Part shown: positions 1 through 9,437 of the stretch, piece by piece
Numbering within the stretch: position 1 is the first letter of the stretch
Layout of the letters: each line of letters begins with the position of its first letter
Translations under genes and position numbers: made by a program
Source of the DNA: Bostrychus sinensis
Taxonomy: Eukaryota; Chordata; Actinopteri; Gobiiformes; Eleotridae
Direction: 5' to 3'
DNA: 64,000 bases
NCBI GenBank assembly: GCA_020698575.1
Contig: CM036244.1
Coordinates: forward strand, 12,748,534-12,812,533
Notes under the pieces: generated by a model
What the model was told of the DNA's origin: nothing
The model's input: the letters and a program-made list of their open reading frames with translations, nothing else
Database searches by the model: none

Positions 1-515
1 AAAGTGGGACAGTGGTCTATGGTTGGACGTGTCCAAATTTGACATTCGTTTTGAAAATCATGTCCTCCAGGCTAAAGAGGAGGAGACCTTCCAGCGAGTT
101 ATCACTGTCCAGTTCAAAAGCAGCATCTCTGATGGGATGGGGTGCAGAAGTGCATACATTATGGGCAGCTGTGTGTTCTGGAAGAAACTCTGAATGCTGA
201 AAGGTATTTAAAGGTTTCAGAGCAACATATGCTCTAAAACCCAGCAGCTCTTCAGCTGGAAACCTATATCAGGCAAGAATGGGACCAAATTCCAACACCA
301 AAACTCCAGAAACTCATAACCTCGATGCCCAGATGTCTTCAGACATTTGTTTTTGTTTTGAAAAGAAGAGGAGATGCAACCCCATGGTAAAACTGGCCCT
401 GTTCCAAATATTTTGAGACCTGTAGCAGGCATCAAATTTGAAAAGAGCTAATTTTGTGTGTAAAAGTGTCAAATTTTTCAGGGTAAACATTTGTTATGTT
501 ATCTATGAGTCTTTT
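1..515 (+). pseudogene. Tc1/mariner-superfamily transposase relic, catalytic centre deleted
   Basis: This is the C-terminal half of a degenerate fish Tc1/mariner transposase, entering from the left window edge. A cut-and-paste transposase of this type uses a D, D, D/E triad. Recognisable coding segments are around 60-215 (FKSSISDGMGC-like, then a GSCVFWKKL-like stretch) and again from about 255 (ETYIRQEWDQIP-like) to the stop near 435. Between them, near 230-255, the text jumps from the segment ending in 'QHML' to 'ETYIRQ'. The part that normally carries the second catalytic Asp and the third acidic residue is missing. In-frame stops (for example at about 38-40) confirm decay. The A+T-rich 3' flank up to about 515 resembles the family's 3' region, but no clear terminal inverted repeat remains. 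Known fish families and the visible text agree well; the exact family name is not assigned. Confidence 0.8.
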
Positions 516-566
516 AGTCTTTTAGTCTAAGTCTTTTAGTTTTCATTTTATTCAAATTTTAAAAAA

Positions 567-716
567 GCAGTCAGACTGAGTGTTTCAGCTCTTGACAAAA
601 GAGACATCAACAAAAAGAGTGAATGACTACTCCAGGTATGTTTTTGAGGTGGAAACAACATTATAACATAGTAAAAAGCTCCAAAAAGTAGATTAGATAA
701 ATAAGGGATCTTTAAT
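567..716 (-). mobile_element. MITE-A fragment (one terminal half)
   Basis: The block 'actccaggtatgtttttgag' (628-647), then a 'ggaaacaacattataacatag' segment and an AAGGGATCTTTAA-like end at about 703-716, matches the terminal half of the MITE-A family seen in full at 43449-43977 and 55553-56055. The other half is missing. Strand is relative: minus here means the opposite direction to the copy at 4478-4962. No coding potential is expected. Confidence 0.6.
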
Positions 717-1340
717 TGTGTTATTTCATTACATTATTCTCCTGATCATGGCTTATTTAGTGTTAGAGAAGTCTCAGCAAATGTTTTCTATTTTTAAATT
801 TAATCTATTTTTAATTTAAATTTTTCTAGGAACTCAAAACAGTGCTTTTTTTTTTTTTTTGTGCTTTTTTTCTGTGTTTAAATTCAAGGAACTTCCCTCA
901 AGATTTATTCAGTGATGTGCCGAATCATCACCGCACACTTCATCACCATATTTACCGTGGGCGTCTGTGACAACCTGACAGATTATCAGTCAATAGGCTT
1001 ATGAGGTTCATAATGCATTGGGAAGTTCACTGCTGGATTATGCTGAGTTGACAGCAAAAATCCTTGAGAAGATAAGTGTCTTTGTAAGAAAGCACCCCGA
1101 TAAATGGTGACTGTAGGATTATCTATGCAGCAGCTGGCTCGGGCAAAACACTTCAAAACAATTATCTGTCTCTATACTATGGAAGGAAACTGAAACATCA
1201 ACAAGCCTGACAGTAATAGGATAGTCTCTAACATTTCTGTAATTTATAGATCTCAGCAAATCCGGATACAGTATGGATTTTTTTTTTTATTTGAAATGAA
1301 ACATGATCGAGTGGTGCATCAAGCTATATTGTCTACTTTC
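717..1340. other. Unassigned A+T-rich DNA
   Basis: No gene, tRNA or family-level repeat is recognised. It contains a T-run at about 845-860 and another near 1279-1289. The stretch 900-1200 is less A+T-rich and not obviously repetitive. Confidence 0.4.
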
Positions 1341-1344
1341 TTAC

Positions 1345-1412
1345 CTTTCAGCTTTTCCTCCTGCATAGAGGTTTTACGCCAGATGACCTTCCTGATGCAA
1401 TTCTAATTTATC
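1345..1412 (+). mobile_element. LINE 3'-end fragment
   Basis: The text 'gaggttttacgccagatgac' followed by 'cttcctgatgcaa' is a decayed version of a 3' segment that recurs at 6480-6560, 11640-11765 and 54605-54780. It belongs to a fish non-LTR retrotransposon 3' region. Only a short piece is left. Confidence 0.5.
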
Positions 1413-1424
1413 TGAGTTTGGGAC

Positions 1425-1625
1425 AGCGTGGGAGAGCTTCCTGGAGAAGGTGCGGTTTTGGTGAAACTGAGCATTTTCAGCTCCTGAGAAGGTCAGCGCC
1501 TCAGCATACAGCATTACGCAAACATGTGACTGAAACAAAACACTACTTCATCTTAGTTTTAATGAGAGAGCAACTTTATAATATGGTAAAAAGCTGAGAA
1601 GAGTTAAGTTAGCATAATAGGTGCT
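1425..1625 (-). mobile_element. MITE-A/B-type fragment
   Basis: The end 'gttagcataataggtgctct' (about 1608-1627), with upstream 'gactgaaacaaaacactact' and 'ataatatggtaaaaagctga', matches the shared subterminal part of MITE-A and MITE-B. The rest is too diverged to say which family it is. Confidence 0.55.
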
Positions 1626-1630
1626 CTGGC

Positions 1631-3129
1631 AAGACTCTGCAGGGGAATAGGGATTTTTTATTTTATTTATTTTTTTAAGATATCAGTGTGAAACTTTTCC
1701 TCTAGATTACTGACATAAATATTGGCAAAAATGTTGGCCACTGGGTTTAAGTTAAAGCTAGCATGCGATGTTTAAGAATTTATAATCATCTAGCCACATG
1801 AAATGAAGGCTTTTTTTTTTTTTTACATATGAGGAGGGTCTGGTTTCTCTTTACATTTTAATAGGAAAAAATGAATTGCAAGTTTTGAGTCAATTCTTCT
1901 TTTACTGTGCAGATGCATTATATATGTAAAAATGCACATGTTTGCATTCATTTATAAAAAATGATATCTGAAAATTGGATGGAGCCAGGTTTGAAATGTT
2001 TGAATAATTTTGTTGACATGGAGATTTATATATCTAGAAAATCCTCTTAATTTTTTAAAAATTTTAAAACTATAGTTAAATACAAGACTTGATAATGTGA
2101 TGCCAGGAGCTACTGAAGGGGCTACTGACTCAGGGTTAGGGAAAAAAAACATTTTGACAAAACGGCCTTTGAAATTAATATTTCAGATAGAAACCTATGG
2201 ACACAAGTTGACTAAATGCATTAAAATAAACACTTAATGTGTAAGTTGGACATTTTCTTTAATTCTGTGTAAAAGCTTACAAGTTATGAGAGCAAACTGG
2301 CACATAATAACCTTAAAATAAAAAAGTAAATGTTTCCTATTGTAACAAGTACTTTTAGGGCAATGGGGATATGGCAATTGATAAGTGACAAATATTGTAC
2401 CCAGAAGAAACTTCTTTTGAGAGCTGTGAGGGTGTGAATTAGAAACCAGACAGATTTAAGTGTATAAATAATATATTGAATTAAAGCAAAGGGCACTGGA
2501 GCAACACAATAAATGAAAAAATAAATAAATAAACAACAATATTCACATTTTGCAGTTCAAGGGGTTTTTGGTTTTCAGTCCATTTTTAAATCCTCTTTGT
2601 TAAGATTGTAAAGTTCAACTCATAATTCAAAAAGTAGTCTCTAAGCCAAGACAAAAATACAAATAAAATAATTTTATTTTGGTAATTTTGTTGCAATTTT
2701 ATTCATACTCTTATGTTCTGCTTTATTTAAATAAAAATGTCATGTACTATTATGTCGGCGCAGGTTCTTGCAGTCATCTAGGTTAAAATCAGTTAACAAC
2801 AAAGGCTTCTGGAGAAAGTTTATCATATTTTTCATTCAACATAACAACCCTGATACCGTTTTTCATTTTGTCAGTCGTTTTACCTTGTGAAACATTTAAC
2901 CACAACTCCCCGGACTCTATCTCGCGTGACTTTTTCAACTTAAGAAATTGCCAGCAATGTGGAAAGTAATCCCTCTTGTGTTTATTGTATAAGTAAACAC
3001 TAATGGAGCCTAAGCAGTATGGATCTGTAAAAGAATGATCCCTGACAGGAAATCTATGTTGTCTACACAGCAACCCTGCGGCTTAACAACGCGCTATTTT
3101 TAAGACAATATCCCTATCTCATCAGCAAC
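1631..3129. other. Unassigned A+T-rich DNA
   Basis: Several T- and A-rich runs and short chance open frames are present (for example minus-strand frames at 1952-2152, 2284-2496 and 2789-3073). None shows a recognisable domain, and no repeat family is identified. From about 2755 the sequence becomes more complex and leads into the candidate conserved block at 3130-3420. Confidence 0.4.
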
Positions 3130-3420
3130 ACTTCCCCACTTCCCTTTCATCTCATTTTCTAAACACCCAATTAGCTAAAACCATATTCCCAAGACAGTAC
3201 GCTATGACACCCAACAAACCACCTGACAGATGTTAATTGCATGATTGTAAGCACACAAAATCCCGCATACATTTGTCTAATTTCTCCGCCTGTGGTAGAT
3301 GCATCACAATGATTGCCTTGATGAAGATAAGTGGCTTTAATTATTTACAAATCAAGGCTATTACCCAGTGCGATCGTATCTCGTGTCCCAGATAAGCACG
3401 TGGTAGTGACAAAAAATTAA
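3130..3420. promoter_or_regulatory. Candidate conserved noncoding element
   Basis: This is non-repetitive DNA without an open frame but packed with transcription-factor-like words. An E-box-type CAGATG lies next to a homeodomain-type TTAATTGC at about 3227-3240. A SOX-type ACAATG is at about 3307, a GATA-type AGATAAG near 3325, and homeodomain and forkhead-type TTTAATTATTTACA at about 3337-3350. Such clustering in unique A+T-rich DNA is typical of vertebrate developmental enhancers. This is inference: short motifs occur by chance, and conservation was not tested. Confidence 0.3.
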
Positions 3421-3835
3421 TCTGATTTTTATTTTTTTCATTTATTTTTTTCTGGAAAGTCACACAAAGGCATCCGCATGGGAGATGGATTAGAAATATG
3501 ACCTTAAAACTAAATTAGATCTATTGTTTTTGTGAGATAAACAACAGCACTAATACCCCGCTGTGGGAAGTGATATTGAAGAGTGTGGTTGTGGCATATT
3601 GCAAATTTCATTTCCAGTCGTACTTGTCTTTGCATAAAATCCCCTTTGAGTAGCTGATATAGTAAGTCTGCCTTTAGTAAATCAACAAAATCTATTTATT
3701 TCTGTGTCCATCCCCTTAAAAGAAGATAAACAGGCAATGTATGTTCTCTTGATCAAAGCTGTGTTCACAATGTTGTAGATTAATATTAATTGTAGGTCAT
3801 ATCTAAATTAACTTAGACCCAATCATGATCCAAAA
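3421..3835. other. Unassigned DNA
   Basis: T-rich tract at 3426-3451 followed by unique sequence. No gene or repeat family is recognised. Confidence 0.4.
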
Positions 3836-3893
3836 TGGCGGCACGATGGCATAGTGGTTAACTCTCCTGGGGGAGTTTGCATGTTCACTGTGA
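3836..3893 (+). mobile_element. tRNA-headed SINE, 5' fragment
   Basis: GGCGGCACGATGGCATAGTG followed by GTTA is the head of the SINE family found at 8703-9437, 12905-13171 and 40831-41134. It includes a TGGCATAGTGG match to the polymerase III A box. Only the head and a scrap of 'gggagtttgcatgttc' remain; the middle is deleted. Confidence 0.65.
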
Positions 3894-4148
3894 CTTTTTT
3901 TAAAGGTTAAAATATACCCACCAAAGGGTTTATTTTAAATAAAGGTTAAAATAAATATAACCAGAGAATAATGTTTCCTTTTTTTTTTTCCTGGACGATT
4001 CTCCCAGTTCTCTGTACAGTAAAAGAACAAAAGAATTACTTGGTCAATTCAAGTTTTCTGATGAAAAGGATGGACAAGTAATCTCCAAAAGCAACTGGTT
4101 ACACTTTTATCAACAACTAGAAAACAGGAGCAGTACTGGGCAAAAACT
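3894..4148. other. Unassigned DNA with a short local repeat
   Basis: The phrase 'aaaggttaaaata' occurs twice (about 3902 and 3942) around 'cccaccaaagggtttatttt'. A T-run lies at about 3979-3989. Nothing else is recognised. Confidence 0.35.
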
Positions 4149-4345
4149 AAACCAACTGGAGAAAGCATGTTGTTGGGGGTCCGCGCAGGATTGTCTGACT
4201 TTTTAAAGGGCCCCTGATGCTCTTGACTTTGAAAAAGGCTGGACTATAATATGCAACAAACAAAAGTTGATTTTCTAAATGATTGCATGCCACATATTTA
4301 AAATCTATTTCAGCTTTTCATGTTAAAACCAACTGGGGAAAGCAT
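4149..4345 (+). mobile_element. Retroposed unknown repeat with 20-bp target-site duplications
   Basis: The 20-mer at 4149-4168 (AAACCAACTGGAGAAAGCAT) recurs at 4326-4345 with one change (A to G). Between them, 4171-4250 is a diverged copy of the block found at 10036-10118 and, minus its first bases, at 9002-9071; it begins GTTGGGGGTC. Long direct flanking repeats are typical of target-primed reverse transcription. The segment is therefore probably a retroposed copy of an unidentified repeat about 157 bp long. No A- and B-box head or poly-A tail is obvious. Confidence 0.6.
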
Positions 4346-4477
4346 AAAGGACACATTTTCAATAAACCGTTATGAATGTTGGATAGGATCGATCTTGTTG
4401 GATGGTAGCCTGAATAGCAGGGTTTCAAGACCCACTTCAGTAAATTGTGAATACGTCGGCCTGGTTTCTTTTGTTAA

Positions 4478-4962
4478 ACATTATGCTAATTAGACTTTTT
4501 TGAGTTTTTAACCATGTTATAAGGTTTGCACCTCATAAACATACCTGGAGTAGTATTTTGTTTCATTTATGCATGTTCTGTCCTCCTCTGAAAAACTGGA
4601 AAACTCGTTCTCACAGCTCTACATAGACACCAGGAAGTGCCTCTGCGTGTTTCTAAAGCGCATTCATCATCATCAGAGCTTAAACTGCCAACACTACGAA
4701 GCAGTCAACTCATTTATCCATCTGTTAGCATCTTGTTGCTAACAGCCATGCTAAATTTTATACTTTTTCCAGACCCAACCATTGCCAGCAGGGGTTGTCA
4801 TGCATCTAATCCAAGTGTTCTCTGCAAAGTCAAAGTAACAGCTCCCCCAAAGAAGACCATACATATTCATTATTTTAAGTTATAAAACATGAAATACCAA
4901 TGCAAAGGTGTCCAAACATTTCAAAAAGCCTGAAAAAAGCATAATATAAGACCTTTTAACCA
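4478..4962 (+). mobile_element. MITE-A, near full length
   Basis: This copy begins with 'cattatgctaattagac' and ends with 'gcataatataagacct' followed by TTAA at about 4956-4959. The body has the signature 'ttaaccatgttataagg', 'catacctggagtag', 'ccattgccagcaggggt' and 'aagttataaaacatgaaata'. Matching TIR-like ends (ATTATGC / GCATAAT) identify a non-autonomous DNA transposon. An open frame of 82 codons inside it (4637-4885) has no known domain and is considered chance. Confidence 0.7.
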
Positions 4963-5569
4963 TGTAATATGTATATCTTCAAACCAACCAGTTGCATCAA
5001 CACACAGTAGTTGACTATAGCTTAAACTTTGACAAGTATGCATGGATACGCTGTATTTCACGCTGACACTGAGGCACACACTCTCAAAATCACCAGCTTT
5101 CTGCTCGTCCATTTCTTCTCCACAGCTCAGACCTCTACAGCATTTTGTGAGCCTCCTTCAACTCCCACAGAGGAGTATTTTTCTTAGTCAGCAGCAGCTC
5201 AGCTTCCCTTTTATCTCACATTTACTTGTTGCATGTTTTGCCCCGACAGACAGCACTGCCGGTATATTCGCTCTGCTTTCATCTCCTCTATGTGGGGCAG
5301 CTCAAAATAATAAAGACACAATCAAAGCTGGAGAGAGACGGGAAGGTACTCTTTCTGTCCTGATCACAAATAAACTCGTCATTATTTGAGTTGCTTGCTA
5401 TTTAATTCAAGAGCATGGTATCAATATTTATATTGTCATTTGTGTATAGGTACATATACAGAAACTTTGATAATATACTTTTATTGTCTTCAGGGCTATA
5501 GCTCAAATTAAAAAACACATCATGCACATATAAGGTTTTCATCAAAACTAAACAGTTGCTGAGTGACCT
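4963..5569. other. Unassigned DNA
   Basis: An open frame of 115 codons (plus, 5042-5389) is rich in Ser/Leu/Phe but shows no motif I recognise. It also overlaps a minus-strand frame. No repeat family is identified. Confidence 0.35.
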
Positions 5570-6265
5570 TTAAATGTTCCCTATTATGCTAAATCATTTT
5601 TTGAGTTTTTAACCATGTTATAATGTTGTTTTCACCTCTAAAACACACATGGAGTCGTATGTTGTTTAACTAAATGATGTTTCAGTAATCCTCAAAGCAG
5701 AAACCATGACTTGCTCCTCTGCGTGTCTAAAGGCCACACACCAGAGTTGTTCTGATCATTTCAACGCTTAAATTGCCATCACTATGAAGCAGGCAGCTCA
5801 TATAATTATTTGTTAGCGTCAGGTTGGTAATAGCTGTGCTAATTAGCCATTTTATGCTCTGCCCATTTCCCATTGTTGCAGTTTCCATTGCCAGCTTTTT
5901 CTGCAAAGTCAAACAACTCCCCATAAGAAGACATTTTTCATACATATACATTGTTTTTAAAGGGGCAAAAGCGAATTTTCGTTATAATATTGTTTCCTTA
6001 TCAAGAACATATCCAGAGTCATGTTTTTGTTTCATTCATGCCTGTTTGAGTAAAGCTCTATTCTTTTACAGTGAGTTTGTGAGAGGCCAGAATGGCTTCC
6101 TTTTTCAATAATTATTGCGTTTTCTGACCAAAAAAATTTAAGATGCTGATCTAGATGTGTCCTAAAATAATTTAAAAGACACAAAAAAAAGGAAAATATA
6201 GCCCCTTTAAGTTATAAAATGTGACAAACTAATCTAGGTGAAATAGCATATGATGGTCCCTTTAA
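5570..6265 (+). mobile_element. MITE-A interrupted by a second TTAA-flanked MITE
   Basis: The host copy starts after TTAA at 5570-5573 with 'atgttccctattatgc' and runs to about 5960. It resumes at 6207 with 'ttaagttataaaatgtg' and ends 'ggtccct' plus TTAA (6262-6265). The break falls exactly inside the segment that reads 'attttaagttataaaa' in the uninterrupted copies near 4871 and 40002. Two small open frames here are products of the repeat, not genes. Confidence 0.75.
5961..6206 (+). mobile_element. Nested TTAA-flanked MITE (246 bp)
   Basis: The insert has AGGGGC at its left end and GCCCCT at its right end, flanked by TTAA at 5957-5960 and 6207-6210. Homologous MITE-A copies have a single TTAA at this point, so the target was duplicated on insertion. 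The left part ('ttataatattgtttcc', 'tttcattcatgcctgtttga') resembles the shared MITE-A/B subterminal region, so it is a related but shorter family. TTAA duplication is typical of the piggyBac superfamily; the transposase source is inferred. Confidence 0.75.
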
Positions 6266-6479
6266 CTAGTGCAGTGATGTATTACTGAAAATACTGTAAA
6301 ATTTATAATGAAAACTGTAATTGTGAATGATTTTTTTTCAGCAACTTGTCAGTACTTTCTTGGCTTCAAAATGGCTTTTAACATTGTTGGTTGCTGCTCT
6401 TGTTAGCTACCAAGGAGTGTGGTACATCCAATTGGCACAACCCTACAATAAAACGTTTGTTCTCCTGCTGTTCAGTAGT
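6266..6479. other. Unassigned DNA
   Basis: Possible LINE-related text begins at about 6335, but it is too diverged to assign before 6480. Frames in this stretch overlap the LINE end and carry no domain. Confidence 0.3.
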
Positions 6480-6560
6480 TTGCACATCAATTTGGCACAG
6501 GTTTTACGCCAGATCTCCTTCCTCTCCATTTATCTTGGCCTGGGATCACAAAAAGTATGT
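6480..6560 (+). mobile_element. LINE 3'-end fragment
   Basis: 'atttggcacaggttttacgc' followed by 'cagatctccttcc' and 'tttatcttggcctggga' matches the recurring LINE 3' segment. The normal next words (GGCACAAAGAGTA) are lost. Confidence 0.55.
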
Positions 6561-7134
6561 CAAGTATAGTTTTAATGATTCATTTGCTGACCAGCTCTGA
6601 CATTGCTGACCCACTGAAACAAGCATTGTACTAAACTGTGTAGGTCCAAGTATCTGCAGAACTTTTTGGCTCAAATCTGGCCCAAATCTGGATGGCACTT
6701 ACAGTCCCTCTCTTTCGACAAAAGCATATGCTACCTAACCCAGCGGTGTAAGGGTTCAAGTTGAAGACAAGGCCGACACAGGCACATCACCAAAGCTTTT
6801 AATGAACGACCTCTGTGTGAGAGACAATAGCCTGGTGTTGTTTGGTGGGTGGGTTTGTGGGTGGGTTGGTCTGCAGGGACACTGAAGACGTGAGGGGTTT
6901 TCAAGTCAAGTCATTTATTCTTAGCTGTAAGCTGCCTTCCTTTCTTTCTCATCGCCTTAAGTAGTCCTTGTTTTTTTTGTTTTTTGTTTTTTCTTCCAGG
7001 ACTGAGACTTGTCTTTATGCTCCCAAGACGCCACACATTTATTTAGCTGTTGTTCGGCGGGTATTTTGTGGCAATTTCCTCTGCCTTGTTAGCTTTTGCG
7101 TATGGTTTAGCATATGCAAAAGTTTCCTCCGCGC
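6561..7134. other. Unassigned DNA
   Basis: Unique-looking sequence with a GTGGGTGGGTTTGTGGGTGG run near 6844-6863 and a T-rich tract at 6969-6993. No gene is recognised. Confidence 0.35.
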
Positions 7135-7202
7135 TGTGTGTGCGTGTGCGTGTGTGCGTGTGTGTGTGTGTGCGTGTGTGCGTGTGCGTGTGCGTGTGTG
7201 TG
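7135..7202. repeat. (GT)n microsatellite with GTGC interruptions
   Basis: About 68 bp of GT dinucleotides broken by regular TGC units. Repetitive Arg/Val/Cys and His/Thr open frames across it are artefacts of the repeat. Confidence 0.95.
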
Positions 7203-7618
7203 AGAGGCTCTGTACTTGAACTTCAAAGGCTTCTTTTCCAAGGCTTCTGTGCTGTCTCATGCAACTCTTGTCCCTTTAATGAGGTTTCATCCTCACTCAG
7301 ACTTTGTGGATCACAAAACACTGCAGAGGTTTTTGTGAGCAACTGAGATATGTACAGTATATATCCCTGTTTGGTGCAGTTTCAGATTAAACTCTTTATT
7401 ACTGTAAAGTTGGGGCCCTTTCATGGTGAAGGCCTGTATAATATCTCAGTAGTCTTATATTTCAATGTGCTATAACCAGTTCTGCGTATTCAGTGTAGTG
7501 TGTATTTTACTGTGCACTGGTGATCTTCAAATAAAAGTTAAAAAAGTATATATATATATAGTGCTGCTGTTATTACTCAACTTTGCTATTCTAAATTTAC
7601 ATTGTTGCAGCTTAATTA
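7203..7618. other. Unassigned DNA
   Basis: Contains a short (TA)n run at about 7547-7560. No repeat family or gene is recognised. Confidence 0.35.
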
Positions 7619-7830
7619 AAAGTACTTGAAGAGCGTACTCCGAGAGCTCTGCCAAGGCAATGGCCCTATCTCGCAATGGTAAAGATGCCCAAAACCAGGG
7701 ATCTTCCAGTTCATGGGTAACTGTTCTATCCATTCATGCACAAAATTCTTTATTCCTTTACTGACCTTGTGTGGCTGGAGTGAGTATCTTTGGCCCTATC
7801 TTGCAATCATTAAAAAAAGTGCTCAGGATC
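7619..7830 (-). mobile_element. tRNA-like SINE or MITE, shared with 25625-25850
   Basis: Reading the minus strand, this matches the plus-strand sequence at 25625-25850. Shared words are the AGATAGGGCCA motif, the 'tacccatgaact' stretch and the distal 'tcttcaagtactt' segment. The core in the other copy has TGGCACAATGG (A-box-like) and 'aggtttgagtttcaattct' (weak B-box-like). The AGATAGGGCCA motif occurs near both ends in the same orientation, so these are direct, not inverted, boundary repeats. Confidence 0.5.
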
Positions 7831-8065
7831 CTCACTAAAACCTAATAATTTCTTCCATGGCAAATAATTTTCACTAGAACCTTTACTTTTTGAATTATCT
7901 CGCTAACTAACCAACAAACAAACCAACCAGCCCATGTAAATAAAAGCACAACCTTTTTGACAGTAACAATATGCAGTACATTACTCTGTAGAATTGGTGC
8001 TTTATAGATTTATATTGCACAATGAATGTACAGTATTCATTTTTACACAGTTAGCATTGGGTTGT

Positions 8066-8705
8066 AGTGCAAAGCTGCTGGTCTCTTTACCTGTTTCTTT
8101 GTGGCAGTAGTAAAGTAATTATTGGAAATACACTATATTTCCAAAAGTATTAGCTCACCTGCCTTTACACACATATGAACTTAAGTGACATCCAATTCTT
8201 AATCCATAGGGTTTAATATGATGTCAGCCCACTCTTTGCATCTATCTACAGCAGACATCTACGTGTCTGATGAAGGCCTGGCTCACAGTCTCCGCTCTAA
8301 TTCATCCCAAAGTTGTTCTGTCAGGTTGAGGTCAGGACTCTGTGCGGGTTCAGTCAACTTCTTCCACACCAAACTCACTCACCCATGTCTTTATGGACCA
8401 TGCTTTGTGCACTGGTACAGTCATGTAGAAACAGGAAGTGGCCGTCCCCAAACTGTTCCCACAAAGTTGGGAGCATGGAATTGTCCAAAATCTCTTGGTG
8501 CTGAAGCATTCAGAGTTCCTTTCACTAGAACTAAGAGGCCAGGCCCAGCTCCTGAAAAACAAACCCCCACCATAATCTGAATTCAGTTATTTGGGTGGAT
8601 GAGTGAATACTTTTAGACATATAGTGTACTTTCTTTTATAATGGTTTTAAAGGTTGTAAAACATGCAATTCTGTTCTAGAGGTGACCAAGATTGATTTGA
8701 AAAGG
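8066..8705 (+). mobile_element. MITE-B 3' part, split by a Tc1-type element
   Basis: The flanks 8066-8128 ('gctgctggtctctttacctg' and on) and 8629-8705 ('aaggttgtaaaacatgca', 'gaccaagattgatttgaaaa') are contiguous in MITE-B copies such as 48350-48490. The Tc1-type element at 8131-8626 lies between them. Only the right third of MITE-B is present, and a SINE abuts its end. Confidence 0.65.
8131..8626 (-). mobile_element. Internally deleted Tc1-type transposon, copy 1
   Basis: Terminal repeats CACTATATTTCCAAAAGTAT (8131-8150) and an inverse ending 'atacttttagacatatagtg' (8607-8626) are flanked by TA (8129-8130 and 8627-8628), the Tc1/mariner target. The minus strand encodes decayed transposase text: SWAWPLSSSERNSECF-like, then a WSIKTWVSEFGVEEVD-like stretch at 8350-8562. 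The first half of the transposase gene is deleted, so the copy is non-autonomous. Sister copies are at 50020-50523 and 61830-62245. Confidence 0.85.
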
Positions 8706-9001
8706 TAAGGTAAGGTATACTTCCCATCCCTCAATGCCTGCTGGGGCAACTTGTCAGGAGCAGTGGGCTGCTGCTGCTGTGCAGCGCCCGGGAACCCTTC
8801 TCCAGATCTTGAGCCAGGATCCTGGTAAGGACCATTTGGCTGGAGGTTTTTGCCTATTGTGCATGTTTTGAGGTTGATGGGGGAAACCGGAGTACCCAGA
8901 GGAAACCCACCCAGACACGGGGAGAACATGCAAACTCCACACAGAAAGGCCCCACACGGTCCGGGAATTGAACCCAGGACCTTCTTGCTGTGAGGCAAGA
9001 G
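8703..9001 (-). mobile_element. tRNA-headed SINE, head truncated
   Basis: On the minus strand this copy runs from the B-box area ('gggttcaattcccgg', about 8963-8977) through 'gtggagtttgcatgttctcc' and 'acccaggatcctggctcaag'-type body to a TTACC-rich tail at 8703-8716. The A-box end is cut off at 9001, where the block duplicated from 10053-10365 begins. The open frames on this strand follow the SINE and are not genes. Confidence 0.8.
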
Positions 9002-9300
9002 CAGGATTGTCTGACTTTTTAAGGGGCCCTGAAGCTCTTGACTTTGGGAAAGGCTGGACTATAATAAAACTATAATGTATTTCTTGGCAAGTGACTTAGG
9101 TAAGAACTCAACATTTGGGAATAACCACATGTCTTCATTCAGACTGTCCTTGGTTCTTCAAATTTGTGTTTGTGTTGCTTTTTAAAGTTTGTATGGGGCT
9201 TGGGGGGATTAGCAAATTTAAAATAGTTTTGAACACTTAAAAATTGTTTTGTAGAAATTATTAGTGGTGGTTATAATGTATGTGGTGAAGAACCAGGGAA
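9002..9300 (+). repeat. Duplicated block, copy 1 (sister at 10053-10365)
   Basis: The sequence from 'caggattgtctgacttttta' to 'gaagaaccagggaa' is nearly identical to 10053-10365. Visible differences are a roughly 15-bp deletion after 'cacatgtc' (about 9136) and a one-base change in a T-run. The near identity implies a recent duplication. It is bounded on both sides by pieces of the same SINE family. Confidence 0.9.
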
Positions 9301-9437
9301 ACCAGAGGAAACCCACCCAGACACGGGGAGAACATGCAAACTCCACACAGAAAGGCCCCACACTGGTCCGGAAATCGAACCCAGGACCTTCTTGCTGTGA
9401 GGCAAGAGTGCTAGCCACTATGCCACCATGCCGCCAC
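9296..9437 (-). mobile_element. tRNA-headed SINE, 5' half
   Basis: The minus strand shows the full head: a TGGCATAGTGG A box and GGGTTCGATTTCC B box, followed by 'gtggagtttgcatgttctcc' and 'ggaaacccacccagacacgg' (reverse sense). It overlaps in content with the piece at 8880-9001, so about 110 bp of SINE appear on both sides of the duplicated block. The left edge shares GGGAA with the donor block end. Confidence 0.8.

Noticed and set aside
5042..5389. 115-codon Ser/Leu-rich frame
   Set aside because: Low-complexity composition, no domain, overlapping antisense frame.
6968..7346. Cys/Val/Arg-rich and His/Thr-rich frames
   Set aside because: They follow the (GT)n microsatellite in each frame and have no domain.
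8636..8998. 120-codon minus frame resembling a Pro/Gly-rich protein
   Set aside because: It is read through a SINE; near-identical SINE text elsewhere is interrupted.
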